Below are positions 9,039 to 17,978 of a stretch of 64,000 nt of DNA, piece after piece (the first letter of the stretch is position 1; every line of letters starts with the position of its first letter). The position numbers and the translations under genes are program-made. The notes below the pieces were generated by a model that did no database searches, was not told where the DNA came from, and saw only the letters and a program-made list of their open reading frames with translations. This DNA comes from Pseudomonadota bacterium (GTDB lineage: Bacteria > Bdellovibrionota > Bacteriovoracia > Bacteriovoracales > Bacteriovoracaceae): NCBI GenBank assembly GCA_027487515.1, contig JAIYDL010000018.1:62001-126000 (forward strand), given 5' to 3'.

Positions 9039-9395
9039 CTATTTCAGTGGAGGTTTCACCAGTCGGATCTCCTCCGTCGCGAGTTCGTTCTTCATGGGTT
9101 TCCCGCCCGGAAGGATGAGCTGAAAGAAATTCGCAATGATGACCAGCGAGTCGGCGTAGATCGAACATTGGACATGGGGAGCGAGGGGCCTGCTGTCTAC
9201 CTTGACACCGTTTTTGCTGCCGAGGTCCTGGATAAAGAAGAACCCATTTTTCACAGTGACGACACAGTGCTGCCGCGAAAAATCATCCACGGGGATGACG
9301 AAGTCATTCGACGAGGAGCGACCGATGGTGATGACCTCGGTTTTGATTTCGTGGGTGTACATCCGGTTGTCTTTGTCACAAATGGTCAGCTTCAT
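9039..9395 (-). CDS. Small FHA-domain protein (no membrane anchor)
   Basis: A 118-residue protein that is almost entirely one FHA domain, a fold that binds phosphothreonine peptides. The FHA signature is complete: 'TIGRSSSNDFVIP' (GR), 'FSRQHCVV' (S..H) and 'DLGSKNGVKVD' (NG). Unlike the other three FHA proteins in this window it has no C-terminal hydrophobic helix. It has an AGAGG ribosome site just upstream and follows a tail-anchored FHA gene by ~50 bases, so the two may be co-transcribed. No Ser/Thr kinase is seen nearby, so the partner is unknown. Confidence 0.88.
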   Translation of the reverse strand: MKLTICDKDNRMYTHEIKTEVITIGRSSSNDFVIPVDDFSRQHCVVTVKNGFFFIQDLGSKNGVKVDSRPLAPHVQCSIYADSLVIIANFFQLILPGGKPMKNELATEEIRLVKPPLK

Positions 9396-9446
9396 AGTGC
9401 CTCTATCGGCTGTTGGGTGGTGGCCCTAAAACAAATTGAATGTGAG

Positions 9447-10022
9447 TTACCTGGTCAGGTAATAAGCCGCGAACCCCAGCGCAACGAGGAACCCGACGAC
9501 CATTTTCACGACGTCCTGACTTTTGGTCGAGGACTCTTCCGGCGGGGCCTCGGATTCTGGTTTCTTCTTCCGGCGCTTGTCTTTGTTGACGGGATAATCC
9601 AGCTGAAAGGAGACGGTATTGGTTTCTACCGGATTAACGATCGTCCTGGAGGAGTCACCCTTCTTAGAGTCCCGAATGATTTCCTCATTCTTGATCGCCG
9701 AGCGGGTGTTGAATTCGACTCGCTGAACTTTCAAATAGTAGATGCTGGCGAGCACGATGGTGGACTCAGTCGTCACAAGGCAGGGTTTGTGAGGCTCGAG
9801 CCGCACCCGGTTGACCCACACTCCGTTACTGCTCCCGAGGTCAGTGAGGTAGATCTCTTCACCCTTGAGTTCCAGGGAACAGTGCTCCCGAGACAGGTCA
9901 TCCAAAGGCACACTGAACTGGCACTTCAGCGAGCGGCCGAGTTTAACGGGGCCCTCTTGATTCGCCGTGAACTCAAAAGCCTTCGTGGGGGAGCTGAGGG
10001 TTAATTTCAACGACCTAAACAT
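9447..10022 (-). CDS. Tail-anchored FHA-domain protein
   Basis: A 191-residue protein with an N-terminal FHA domain (~1-105; 'KLGRSLKCQFSVP', 'LSREHCSL', 'DLGSSNGVWVN'), a low-complexity charged linker with 'RRKKKPESEAPPEE', and a single C-terminal hydrophobic helix 'VVGFLVALGFAAYYL' ending four residues before the terminus or less. That layout predicts a cytoplasmic FHA domain tethered by a C-terminal tail anchor. There is no ribosome site before the ATG; a GATAAT -10 box ends 8 bases upstream, so the mRNA is probably leaderless. Confidence 0.88.
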   Translation of the reverse strand: MFRSLKLTLSSPTKAFEFTANQEGPVKLGRSLKCQFSVPLDDLSREHCSLELKGEEIYLTDLGSSNGVWVNRVRLEPHKPCLVTTESTIVLASIYYLKVQRVEFNTRSAIKNEEIIRDSKKGDSSRTIVNPVETNTVSFQLDYPVNKDKRRKKKPESEAPPEESSTKSQDVVKMVVGFLVALGFAAYYLTR

Positions 10023-10030
10023 ATAGGAAA

Positions 10031-10059
10031 ATTATCTTTTCTTAATATCCTTAACTCAA
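10031..10059 (-). promoter_or_regulatory. Probable leaderless promoter for the FHA gene pair
   Basis: Read on the minus strand: TTGAGT (10059-10054), a 17-base spacer, then GATAAT (10036-10031), which matches TATAAT at 5 of 6. Only 8 bases separate the -10 box from the ATG at 10022, and no Shine-Dalgarno sequence lies between. The transcript would start at or within a few bases of the start codon. Confidence 0.5.
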
Positions 10060-10134
10060 ACAAAATCTTCAGAATAATTCTCTGACGACTAAAAATTAAG
10101 GAGGAGGAGCACCCGGATAAAAGGCCTCGTCGGC

Positions 10135-10689
10135 TCAGATCTCCGGCGCAAGGTAGACCTCAATCTCTGGACTAAACTCGTCTCTCAGGATTGAGCGGAT
10201 CGCCTCCAGAGTGCCCGTGGTGGAACTCGGGCAAGTCCCGCAGGCGCCTTGGTACTTAACGATCAACACATTGTCCTTGAAGTCCTTTACGGCAAGGTCT
10301 CCACCGTCGCCTTGAAGACCGGGTCGAATCCGTTTATCAAGGATCTCTTCGATCTGCCGGAGTTCCGGGGAGAGGTTCGCGCGTCGGTCAGACTCTGGGT
10401 CGTGGAGCTTAAAGCTCGGGTTATGGTCATCGATGAAGCTCTCGATGCACGTCTGCACCGCCGGTTCCAATGAATCCCAGTCCTCGAAGCTAAACTTACT
10501 CACCGTGATGACGTTCTGAAAGAAGTGGATCTGGTCCACGCCCCGGAGGTCAAAGAGGGACGCGGCCAGAGGAACATCCTTACAATCCTGCGGGGTCTTG
10601 AAGGACACTTTCCCCTCAGCGATCACGTCTCTCTCAAGAATGAACTTCAGGGCATTGGGATTGGGAGTCGGCTGAATGGCAATTTCCAT
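10135..10689 (-). CDS. nfu: NfuA/NifU-like iron-sulfur carrier protein
   Basis: A 184-residue two-domain protein: an Nfu N-terminal domain ('IQPTPNPNALKF', ~1-90) and a NifU C-terminal domain (~108-184) carrying the cluster-binding Cys150-Gly-Thr-Cys153 ('GACGTCPSSTTGT'). It carries and delivers a [4Fe-4S] cluster to target proteins. It is the last gene of the suf operon, 12 bases after the sufS stop, which fits a carrier working downstream of the SufBCD scaffold. No separate SufE or SufU gene is seen in the operon. Confidence 0.92.
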   Translation of the reverse strand: MEIAIQPTPNPNALKFILERDVIAEGKVSFKTPQDCKDVPLAASLFDLRGVDQIHFFQNVITVSKFSFEDWDSLEPAVQTCIESFIDDHNPSFKLHDPESDRRANLSPELRQIEEILDKRIRPGLQGDGGDLAVKDFKDNVLIVKYQGACGTCPSSTTGTLEAIRSILRDEFSPEIEVYLAPEI

Positions 10690-10701
10690 AGGGTCTCTTT
10701 C

Positions 10702-11925
10702 CTATTCAAAAAATTTTTTAAGTTTCACCAGCGCCTGGTAGAGCTGGTCGATGTCTTCTTTATTGTTGTAGATCGACAGGGAGGCCCGGCAGGTCGCCGG
10801 TACGTCCAAGAACTTCATCAGCGGTTGCGTACAGTGATGCCCAGTCCGGATCGCCACACCCTCTTTGTCGATCAGGGCGGCGATGTCATGGGGGTGGATT
10901 CCCTCGAGGCCGAAAGAAATGACCGCCACCTTGTGTGCGGCCTCACCGTAGATCTTGAGCCCCGGGATCGACTTCAGTTTCTCCGTGGCATAGGCGAGGA
11001 GTTGGCCCTCGATCTCCTGGATTCGGGCGACGCCAAGGTTCATGAGGTAATCCGCCGCCGGTCCCAGCCCAAGCACCGCCGAAATGGAGGGGGTTCCCGC
11101 CTCGAACTTGTGGGGAAGGTTGTTGTAGGTGGTCTTCTCGAAGGTCACGACGTCGATCATATCGCCACCGCCCTGGTAGGGGGGCATCTGATTCAAGAGG
11201 TCAGTCTTGCCATACAGGACACCGACTCCCGTGGGCCCGAACATCTTGTGGCCCGAGAAGGCGAGGAAGTCCACGTCCAAGTCCTGCACGTCCACTTTCT
11301 CGTGAGAGATCGCCTGAGCCGCGTCCACGAAGACTCGGGCGCCGTTCTCGTGGGCCATGCGGATCATCTCCTTCACAGGGTTGATGGTTCCGAGAGCATT
11401 TGAGACGAAGACCACGGACACGAACTTCACCGCCGGAGTGAGAAGTTTTCGGTACTCATCCAGCAGGATCTCTCCGCGCTGGTTGATCGGAATCACCTTG
11501 ATCACAAGGCCCTTTTCCTCAGCGATCAATTGCCAGGGGACAATGTTCGAGTGGTGCTCCATCTGGGAGAGGAGGATCGTGTCGCCGCGCTGGAGGAAAT
11601 TCCTGACATAACTCTGGGCCACCAGGTTCACGGACTCCGTGGTCCCCTTCGTGAAGATGACCTGGGTCCGGTCCGGAGCGTTGATCAGGGTCTGGATCTT
11701 GTCTCGGGTCGCCTCGAACTTCGTGGTGGCATTTTCCGAGAGCCAGTAGAGGCCCCGGTGGACGTTTGCGGTCTCGAGCCTGTTGTAGCGGTCCAATTCA
11801 TCGATCACGGTGCGGGGTTTAAGGTTCGTGGCAGCGCTATCGAGGTAGGCCAAGCGTTTGCCGCCGATGACTTGATCGGCCGCAGGGAAATCACTTCGGT
11901 AGGGGTTGGTTTCGATGAAGTTCAT
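10702..11925 (-). CDS. sufS: Cysteine desulfurase SufS
   Basis: A 407-residue group II PLP-dependent cysteine desulfurase that supplies sulfur for iron-sulfur clusters. The PLP lysine lies in 'FSGHKMFGPTG' (~227) and the persulfide cysteine in 'RTGHHCTQPLM' (~363), the SufS-type motif. The start ATG overlaps the sufD stop by 4 bases (ATGA). SufS normally hands sulfur to SufE or SufU; neither is next to it here, so the acceptor must be encoded elsewhere or sulfur passes directly to SufBCD (inference). Confidence 0.96.
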   Translation of the reverse strand: MNFIETNPYRSDFPAADQVIGGKRLAYLDSAATNLKPRTVIDELDRYNRLETANVHRGLYWLSENATTKFEATRDKIQTLINAPDRTQVIFTKGTTESVNLVAQSYVRNFLQRGDTILLSQMEHHSNIVPWQLIAEEKGLVIKVIPINQRGEILLDEYRKLLTPAVKFVSVVFVSNALGTINPVKEMIRMAHENGARVFVDAAQAISHEKVDVQDLDVDFLAFSGHKMFGPTGVGVLYGKTDLLNQMPPYQGGGDMIDVVTFEKTTYNNLPHKFEAGTPSISAVLGLGPAADYLMNLGVARIQEIEGQLLAYATEKLKSIPGLKIYGEAAHKVAVISFGLEGIHPHDIAALIDKEGVAIRTGHHCTQPLMKFLDVPATCRASLSIYNNKEDIDQLYQALVKLKKFFE

Positions 11926-13163
11926 AGGGAAAACTTTTCGGAGAGTTTCTCTCGAATGATGGTGGTGACTCGTTCACGGGTCAAAAGATTATCGATCTTC
12001 AGAACGACCTCGAGGCCAAAGCCCAGGGCCAGAAGGTTCCGGGCGCGGTCTTCGGGAATGCCGCGCGCTTGGAAGTAGAAGACTTCGTCGGGCGAGAGCT
12101 GCCCCGTGGTAGAGCCATGGGAGCACTTGACGTCGTCGGCGAAGATCTCCAACTGCGGCTGCGAATGAACCTGGGCCTTCTTGGAAAGGAGAAGATTCTT
12201 ATTGAGCTGACCCGAGGCCACCCGCTGGGCCTTGGGGAAGATGTGGATCCGTCCCGTGAAGACACCCTTGGACTCGCCGTCTAAGATGCCCTTGGCGATT
12301 TGATGGGACGTCGTATCGGCCGCGCGGTGGTTGATCTCGGTGAAGACGTCGCTGTGCTCCGGCCCATTCGTGAGAAAGAGTGCGTGGCTTTCTCCGTGGG
12401 CACCGGCGTCGTGGAGATTGAGGGTCAGGTTATTGCGGTTGAGTCTTCCGCTGGCGGTGAGGATCACTGAGCGAACGACGGCGTCCCGCTCCACCTGCGC
12501 CACGATGGAGTTATGGTTCATCCCGTGCGCACTTCCCAGCTGGAGTGTCACGTGCTCCACGGCCGCGCCCTGAGCGGCCCGGATGTAGGTCTCTGAGACG
12601 GTTACGTGTTCGGTGTCAGTGGTCACTCGGGTCTCTTCGAAGACACTCAATCGGGCCCTCGGGTGGGCCAGGATCACCACCGTCGGTGCACTCACTCGAG
12701 GAGCGTTGAAGATGTTCAGAAGCCGCACGGGTGTCGTGGCCTCGGCCTGGGGTGACGCTTCGATCACAACCCCTTCCTGGAGGAGAGCGTGGTGGAGGTG
12801 AGAGAGGGCATTCTTTTCGGTGAATAACTCCACATGGTCGCCGAGTTCAGGACCAATCTTGCGCACACTGAGTCCCGCGGGGAGGGCGTCGGCGCTGAGG
12901 AACTCACCGTTCACAAAAGTGAGGGTCGCCATCCCCGGCGCCGGAAAGGCTTCCGGTTTCACGAGAGAAGACTCTGCTCCACTCCCAAGGGAGATGGCCT
13001 CGAGGAAGGATTCGAGCTTCGTGAACTTGTAGCTGTCCGGAACGACTTCCCGGACACCTTTCTGGCGGAAGGCCGCGAGGTTTTCGGCCCGGAAGCTTTC
13101 TAACCTCTGGTCGGGCAGACTGATTTTTTGTTGGGCCATCGCGGCCAGGGTCTCGATGTTCAT
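11922..13163 (-). CDS. sufD: SufD, Fe-S assembly scaffold subunit
   Basis: A 413-residue SufB/SufD-family protein with the right-handed beta-helix core and conserved C-terminal blocks 'CSHGSTTGQLSPDEVFYF' and 'RARNLLALGFGLEVV'. It forms the SufBC2D scaffold with the products of the adjacent genes. It lies two bases from sufC and overlaps sufS by 4 bases. Sequence before residue ~100 is variable, as in the family. Confidence 0.93.
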   Translation of the reverse strand: MNIETLAAMAQQKISLPDQRLESFRAENLAAFRQKGVREVVPDSYKFTKLESFLEAISLGSGAESSLVKPEAFPAPGMATLTFVNGEFLSADALPAGLSVRKIGPELGDHVELFTEKNALSHLHHALLQEGVVIEASPQAEATTPVRLLNIFNAPRVSAPTVVILAHPRARLSVFEETRVTTDTEHVTVSETYIRAAQGAAVEHVTLQLGSAHGMNHNSIVAQVERDAVVRSVILTASGRLNRNNLTLNLHDAGAHGESHALFLTNGPEHSDVFTEINHRAADTTSHQIAKGILDGESKGVFTGRIHIFPKAQRVASGQLNKNLLLSKKAQVHSQPQLEIFADDVKCSHGSTTGQLSPDEVFYFQARGIPEDRARNLLALGFGLEVVLKIDNLLTRERVTTIIREKLSEKFSL

Positions 13164-13165
13164 GC

Positions 13166-13921
13166 TTAGCCTTTGATTAACCAGTCGTAACCCTTCTCTT
13201 CGAGCTCCAGGGCCAGACCCTTGTCGCCGGAGCGGATGATCTGACCCTTGTAGAGGACGTGGACGTGATCGGGGACGATGTAGTCTAAGAGCCGCTGGTA
13301 GTGGGTCACGAGGATCGTTGCATTGAACCGGCTTCGGAGAGCGTTGACGCCGCTGGCGACGATCTTGAGCGCGTCGATGTCAAGGCCCGAGTCCGTTTCA
13401 TCCAAGAGTGAGAGGCGCGGATTGAGCACGGCCATCTGGAGGATCTCGTTCTTCTTTTTCTCCCCGCCCGAGAAGCCTTCGTTCACGGATCTCTCGAGGA
13501 AGGACTCGTTCATCTCGAGGAGTTTGAGCTTTCCACGCAGGTGGGTGAGGAAGGTCTTGTCGTCCATCTTCTCCAGTCCCTGGGCCTGGCAGATCTCATT
13601 GAAGGACTCTTTTAAGAAGGTAAAATTTGAAACACCCGGGACCTCGATCGGGTACTGGAACCCGAGGAAGATTCCCTCTTTGGCCCGGTCGGCCGGATCT
13701 TTTTCAAGGAGGTCGATCATTTTGCCGTTGATCTCATACCGGATCTCTCCCCCCGTAACTTCGTACGCCGGGTGGCCCGCGATGACCTTGGAGAGAGTGG
13801 ATTTTCCAGAGCCGTTGGGGCCCATGATGGCATGGACCTCGCCCTTCTTGACCGTGAGGTTAATGCCCTTGAGGATTTCGTTGCCGTCGACAGATGCGGT
13901 GAGGTTTTTGATTTCAATCAT
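13166..13921 (-). CDS. sufC: SufC ATPase
   Basis: A 251-residue ABC-type ATPase of the Suf scaffold. It has Walker A 'GPNGSGKST', the signature 'FSGGEKKKNEI', and Walker B 'RLSLLDETDSGLD', where the SufC-typical DETDSGLD ending is kept. ATP hydrolysis drives conformational change in SufBC2D for cluster assembly. It is four bases after sufB and two bases before sufD. Confidence 0.97.
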   Translation of the reverse strand: MIEIKNLTASVDGNEILKGINLTVKKGEVHAIMGPNGSGKSTLSKVIAGHPAYEVTGGEIRYEINGKMIDLLEKDPADRAKEGIFLGFQYPIEVPGVSNFTFLKESFNEICQAQGLEKMDDKTFLTHLRGKLKLLEMNESFLERSVNEGFSGGEKKKNEILQMAVLNPRLSLLDETDSGLDIDALKIVASGVNALRSRFNATILVTHYQRLLDYIVPDHVHVLYKGQIIRSGDKGLALELEEKGYDWLIKG

Positions 13922-13925
13922 GATG

Positions 13926-15359
13926 CTATCCTACTGAGTTTTCGAGTTTCATTTCGATGAGTTTCACGGCCTCTACGGAGAACTCCAAGGGGAGCGTTTT
14001 GAAGACGTCCTTGCAGAAGCCGTTGACGATCAGGGACACCGCTTTTTCTTGCGAGAAGCCCCGGGACTGAAGGTAGAAAATCTGGTCCGCGCTGATCTTC
14101 GAGGTGGTCGCCTCGTGCTCCACCACCGCGGTGTTGTTTTTCACGTCGATGTACGGGAACGTGTTGGCCGCGCACTCGTCTCCGATCAGCATGGAGTCGC
14201 ACTGGGAGTAGTTCCTCGCCCCCGTGGCACTCGGCATGATCTTCACGAGGCCCCGGTAAACGTTCTGGGACTTCTCGGCAGAGATGCCTTTGGAAATGAT
14301 GGTCGACTTGGTGTTCTTCCCGACGTGGATCATCTTCGTTCCGGTGTCGGCCTGCATGTGGTGGTTGGTGAGGGCCACGGAGTAGAACGAGCCCTGGCTG
14401 TTCTCACCGAGGAGCACACACGACGGGTACTTCCAGGTGATGGCGGAGCCGGCCTCGACCTGGGTCCAGGAGATCTTCGAATTCTTTCCGCGGCACTGCC
14501 CGCGCTTGGTGACGAAGTTGTAGATGCCGCCCTTTCCGTCCTTGTCTCCGGCGTACCAGTTCTGGACGGTGGAGTACTTGATCTCTGCGTCGTCCAGCGT
14601 GACGAGTTCCACGATGGCTGCGTGCAGTTGATTCTCGTCACGCTGAGGGGCGGTGCAGCCCTCGAGGTAGTTCACGAAGGAGCCCTCGTCGGCGATGATG
14701 AGCGTGCGCTCGAACTGGCCCGACTCCTTGGCGTTGATCCGAAAGTAGGTCGAGAGGTCCAGCGGACAGCGCACCCCTTTAGGGATGTACACGAAGGAGC
14801 CGTCCGTGAAGACCGCGGAGTTGAGTGCGGCGTAGTAGTTATCCGAAATCGGAATGACGGTTCCGAGGTACTTCTTCACGAGGTCTGGGTGCTTTTCGAC
14901 CGCCTCAGAAATCGAGCAGAAAACGACGCCGACCTTTTCCAGTTCTTCTTTATGAGTCGTTCCGACGGACACGGAATCAAAGACCGCATCCACCGCCACA
15001 CCCATGAGGCGCTTCTGCTCCGTTAAGGGAATGCCGAGCTTTTCGAACGTCTCGAGGAGCTCCGAGTCCACCTCATCGAGGTTGGCGTAGACTTCTTTTT
15101 TAGTCTTGGGTTTCGAGTAGTAGTAGATCGCCTGGAAATCGATGGGTGGGACCTTGCAGTACTGCCACTCCGGGTGGGTCAGGGTGAGCCAGTGGCGGTA
15201 GGCCTTGAGGCGAAACTCGAGGAGCCACTCGGGTTCGTTTTTTTTCTGGGAGATGAGTCGGATGATCTCTTCCGAGAGGCCCTTGGGGAACTCTTCGCGC
15301 TCGATGTCGGTGACGAAGCCGTACTTGTAGTTGTCCTGGAGTTTTTCTTCGATTTTCAT
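13926..15359 (-). CDS. sufB: SufB, Fe-S assembly scaffold subunit
   Basis: A 477-residue SufB, the main cluster-building subunit of SufBC2D. Family landmarks include '[18 protein letters not shown]', '[16 protein letters not shown]', '[16 protein letters not shown]' and the C-terminal '[14 protein letters not shown]' and '[15 protein letters not shown]'. Cys residues expected in cluster assembly are present. The ATG overlaps the regulator gene's stop by 4 bases (ATGA), so regulator and scaffold are translationally coupled. Confidence 0.97.
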   Translation of the reverse strand: MKIEEKLQDNYKYGFVTDIEREEFPKGLSEEIIRLISQKKNEPEWLLEFRLKAYRHWLTLTHPEWQYCKVPPIDFQAIYYYSKPKTKKEVYANLDEVDSELLETFEKLGIPLTEQKRLMGVAVDAVFDSVSVGTTHKEELEKVGVVFCSISEAVEKHPDLVKKYLGTVIPISDNYYAALNSAVFTDGSFVYIPKGVRCPLDLSTYFRINAKESGQFERTLIIADEGSFVNYLEGCTAPQRDENQLHAAIVELVTLDDAEIKYSTVQNWYAGDKDGKGGIYNFVTKRGQCRGKNSKISWTQVEAGSAITWKYPSCVLLGENSQGSFYSVALTNHHMQADTGTKMIHVGKNTKSTIISKGISAEKSQNVYRGLVKIMPSATGARNYSQCDSMLIGDECAANTFPYIDVKNNTAVVEHEATTSKISADQIFYLQSRGFSQEKAVSLIVNGFCKDVFKTLPLEFSVEAVKLIEMKLENSVG

Positions 15360-15844
15360 ACTTTCACCTCGTCACCGGCGCGCGTGTCCACGAGCGGGCA
15401 GTGTTCAACTTTTCTTTCGGGTAACTTCTTCAGGGCCAGGATGTTATCCTCGGCGAGGAGTTCGTTAAGAGTAAGGGCGGAGAAGATCGTGATCAGGTAA
15501 TCGTTCAGGCGCTTGATGGGCCGGGAGATGTTGCACTTGTGGTAGAGGTCACAAGGGCCGTCGTGGCAATCCATCATGAAGCCCTTCCCTTCGATGAGCT
15601 CGGCGAGCTCCAGGTAGCTCACTTGGGACAGATCCCGGGCCAGCGTGTAGCCACCCTTGACTCCCTTGTGGGAGTGAAGGATGCCGGCCGTGTTCATCTG
15701 CTGCATCACCTTAGCGGTGGTATCGAAGGGTGTCTCGAACCGGTCGCAGACTTCCCGTGCGGTGGTGAGCTCCTGCAGACCTTTCTCCTTCATGAGCTTT
15801 AAAACCATGAGGGCGTACTCAACTTTGCGATTAATTTTAATCAT
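15356..15844 (-). CDS. Rrf2-family Fe-S-sensing regulator of the suf operon
   Basis: A 162-residue Rrf2/IscR-type repressor. The N-terminal winged helix (~1-75; 'YALMVLKLM', '[13 protein letters not shown]') is followed by three cysteines at 93, 98 and 104 (C-x4-C-x5-C), matching the IscR cluster-ligand region. It probably senses cluster status and regulates its own operon, as the first gene before sufB. The C-terminal ~50 residues are longer than needed for the fold. The ATG at 15842-15844 has only a weak ribosome site. No convincing operator was identified; see the rejected list for a partial match. Confidence 0.9.
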   Translation of the reverse strand: MIKINRKVEYALMVLKLMKEKGLQELTTAREVCDRFETPFDTTAKVMQQMNTAGILHSHKGVKGGYTLARDLSQVSYLELAELIEGKGFMMDCHDGPCDLYHKCNISRPIKRLNDYLITIFSALTLNELLAEDNILALKKLPERKVEHCPLVDTRAGDEVKV

Positions 15845-15950
15845 AAATACGTCTTAATTTGCCTTATATCGAATCTTAGTTGATCCTATCCTATGTAAGG
15901 CTAAAAGAAACCTATTTTTAAGTTGAATTCAAATTATTGGATTTGTTGAG

Positions 15951-15974
15951 GTTTGTTTGACATATAAAACAAAC
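15951..15974. repeat. Perfect 8-bp inverted repeat in the suf/secreted-protein intergenic region
   Basis: GTTTGTTT (15951-15958) and AAACAAAC (15967-15974) are perfect inverted arms around an 8-base gap. Four bases further on is a second palindrome, AGAGATCTCT (15978-15987). They lie 26-60 bases before the ATG at 16013 and about 110 bases before the suf regulator start on the other strand. The layout fits an operator in a divergent promoter region, but the binding protein is unknown. Confidence 0.4.
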
Positions 15975-16012
15975 TCGAGAGATCTCTTGGATGTCCCGAC
16001 AAGACTCACAAG

Positions 16013-16390
16013 ATGATGAAATTGATCCTGCTTTTTATAGTCATTTTGGGCGGCACCTCTCTTTGGGCCCAAGAAGAAAAACTGTCGACCGGGTTTGACG
16101 CTCGTCGGGATATCATTTCTGATAAGTACGAGGCGGGGGCGTTCCTCATTTACGACTGCGAGGATCACCACTGGGTCTGCGTCCTCGAGCCCTATTACAA
16201 GGCCTGCGAGGAGAAGCGCTCCTTGGAGCTCCTAAAGTCCGACGCCCTTTTTCATTCCTGTGCTCCCGTCGGAGAGTTTCCGAACAAATGGTCCTGCTTC
16301 CAGCGCCAACTCTTCCTCACGACCCATGAGCACGGGAACCGGTTCTGTGTGCGGGACGAATGGAAGTCGAAAGCTGTGCTGGCGCCGTGA
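16013..16390 (+). CDS. Small exported cysteine-rich protein, unknown function
   Basis: A 125-residue protein with a clear signal peptide (hydrophobic 'LILLFIVILGGTSLWA', cleavage likely before QEE). The mature part has six cysteines spread over ~70 residues ('YDCEDHHWVCV', 'YYKACEEK', 'FHSCAPVG', 'KWSCFQRQ', 'NRFCVRDE'), suggesting a disulfide-bonded periplasmic or secreted domain. I do not recognise the family. It starts at the first of two adjacent ATGs; there is no clear ribosome site. The gene is divergent from the suf regulator and convergent with the 507-residue secreted protein gene. Confidence 0.7.
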   Translation: MMKLILLFIVILGGTSLWAQEEKLSTGFDARRDIISDKYEAGAFLIYDCEDHHWVCVLEPYYKACEEKRSLELLKSDALFHSCAPVGEFPNKWSCFQRQLFLTTHEHGNRFCVRDEWKSKAVLAP

Positions 16391-16401
16391 TCTGTGAGGA
16401 G

Positions 16402-16430
16402 AAAAAAAAGGGCCCTCGAGAGGGCCCTTT
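16402..16430 (-). terminator. Rho-independent terminator
   Basis: A GC-rich perfect hairpin (arms AAAGGGCCCTC at 16407-16417 and GAGGGCCCTTT at 16420-16430) is followed, on the minus strand, by a run of eight U encoded by 16402-16409. It lies 12 bases after the stop of the minus-strand gene at 16442, so it ends the pseudopilin operon. In the plus direction only three T follow, so it would be a weaker stop for the small secreted protein gene. Confidence 0.85.
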
Positions 16431-16441
16431 GGAGTTTGTCT

Positions 16442-17965
16442 TTACTGCTGTTTGTAGGGTGTGAACCAAAGGTCGTACATGTTTCCTTTGATGGCCTTGC
16501 CTTTCTTCTTAAACATGAACGATCCCTTTTCCCGGGCCAGGGCGCGACCGCCGAACTTAGTTTCGTCTTTCGAAGTGTAGGCCAGGGCGATGCTCACGAG
16601 ACCCAGGTCCTTCGGCCGGCGGAGTTCCTCTTGGTCAGAAAAGCCATCACTACTTTTGTCGTTCCAGAGGTAGAGCTCGCTCCAGATCTTATCTTTTTCA
16701 TTGATCACGCCGTCTTTGTTGTCATCGTGAACCTTGAGCGCCTCGAAGCCGTTGGCATAGGTCTCGTCCTGGCCGAAGAGGTTTTTATACGAGGCAACCA
16801 CCTTCTCCCCCTGCTTCAGGCGCACGAGGAAGTGGCCCGGCGCGTTCCGCTCGGGCCAGTTGACCGGAGTTCCCTCCGGGATCTTGTAGAGCTGGAACGT
16901 CGAGACTCCGTTGAACTTCGGAAGCTTGTCGTCGAAGAAGAGCATGAGCGGGGAATAGAAGCCGCCGCAGAAACCTTCCATGCCCGGGAACTTCACTTGC
17001 GCGGTGAAACTCTGGTAGCCGTTGTTCACGTCGAAGCCCTCGCCCTCGCTCACGTGGTGGATGGGCCTCCGGGTACCGTTGTCGGCTTCCACGTCGGTGG
17101 TTCCGGCCTGGGCGAACGAAAGGGAGTGCTTCGGTGGGGCCTCGAGGACCATCTTCCCGTGTTTGAAGGGACGCATTTCTGGGAGTGAGTTGATCCTTCC
17201 TTTAAACTTGATCTTCAGCAGGTTCACGTAGGCAGTGACCTGCGCATCCGCGACCGGTGAGCCATTCTTAGTGATAGCGATTTGTGAGGAGAGGTCTGGG
17301 AGTCGCGAGGGGAAGTAGCAGTTGACCGAGCTCTGAATCACGGTGCCAGAGTAATTATAGGAAGTGAAACGGTACAGACAGGTGATGTTTTGATCAATGT
17401 CCGCACCCTGCCCTCCGTTGAGAACTGCGGGAAGTCCCACCCCTGAATACTTCACGAATTCTCCGGACCAGGCCGGATGGGCGATGGTCGTACTATAAGG
17501 ATTTATGCGAGAGCCCCATTCGGTCAGGGTGTAATCGTAGCTCCGGTTTAGCCAGGGGATGTAGCACTTCATGGGGCGATTCCCCACTTGTGTCAGTGGC
17601 TGATCCCCATTGAGGTCGCAGTTAATGTGACTACCCGAGGCGTCGTAGGTCATCTGGCCCGGGAGCGTGATCGCAAAGCTATCGGACTGACCAGGCGCGG
17701 TTGAACTCTCTAGGTTCAATGTCGTGTGAACCCTCCTGGTGGGATCCATTTGGATTTCGAGCGGGTACGCGCGGAGGTTCGTTCCGAAGCAGAAGGGCTT
17801 CAGCGTCACCTCAAAGGAGCAGCTCTTCCCGGGCCCGCACTCCGAGTCTCCCCCGTCTCCATTGGGCGGAGCGGAGGGGCCGGCGGCGCCGAACGGTGAC
17901 ACCGTGAACTGGGCAAAGGCCGATACGGACACGAGGAAGCTTAGGTAGACAACGTACTGTTTCAT
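16442..17965 (-). CDS. Exported EF-hand-like protein at the end of the pseudopilin operon
   Basis: A 507-residue protein with a signal peptide (~1-18, ending 'SAFA'), a short Gly/Pro-rich stretch, and about ten cysteines in the first 250 residues. Near residue 410 is a calcium-loop motif 'DDNKDGVINEKD' (D-x-N-x-D-G-x-I-x3-D), followed by a second acidic loop 'NDKSSDGFSDQEE', like dockerin or EF-hand-type Ca2+ sites. I do not recognise the family. Its position directly after three PilV/W/X-like genes suggests a surface or pilus-tip role, comparable in place to PilY1, which also has a Ca2+ loop; this is inference. Confidence 0.6.
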   Translation of the reverse strand: MKQYVVYLSFLVSVSAFAQFTVSPFGAAGPSAPPNGDGGDSECGPGKSCSFEVTLKPFCFGTNLRAYPLEIQMDPTRRVHTTLNLESSTAPGQSDSFAITLPGQMTYDASGSHINCDLNGDQPLTQVGNRPMKCYIPWLNRSYDYTLTEWGSRINPYSTTIAHPAWSGEFVKYSGVGLPAVLNGGQGADIDQNITCLYRFTSYNYSGTVIQSSVNCYFPSRLPDLSSQIAITKNGSPVADAQVTAYVNLLKIKFKGRINSLPEMRPFKHGKMVLEAPPKHSLSFAQAGTTDVEADNGTRRPIHHVSEGEGFDVNNGYQSFTAQVKFPGMEGFCGGFYSPLMLFFDDKLPKFNGVSTFQLYKIPEGTPVNWPERNAPGHFLVRLKQGEKVVASYKNLFGQDETYANGFEALKVHDDNKDGVINEKDKIWSELYLWNDKSSDGFSDQEELRRPKDLGLVSIALAYTSKDETKFGGRALAREKGSFMFKKKGKAIKGNMYDLWFTPYKQQ

Positions 17966-17978
17966 GCGGTCCTCTCTT

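Noticed and set aside
15868-15902. CCTA-N7-TAAGG in the suf promoter region, like an IscR type 2 operator
   Set aside because: The left half-site is one base short and the outer A and T of the consensus are absent; also explained by a tandem CCTAT repeat. Too weak to annotate.
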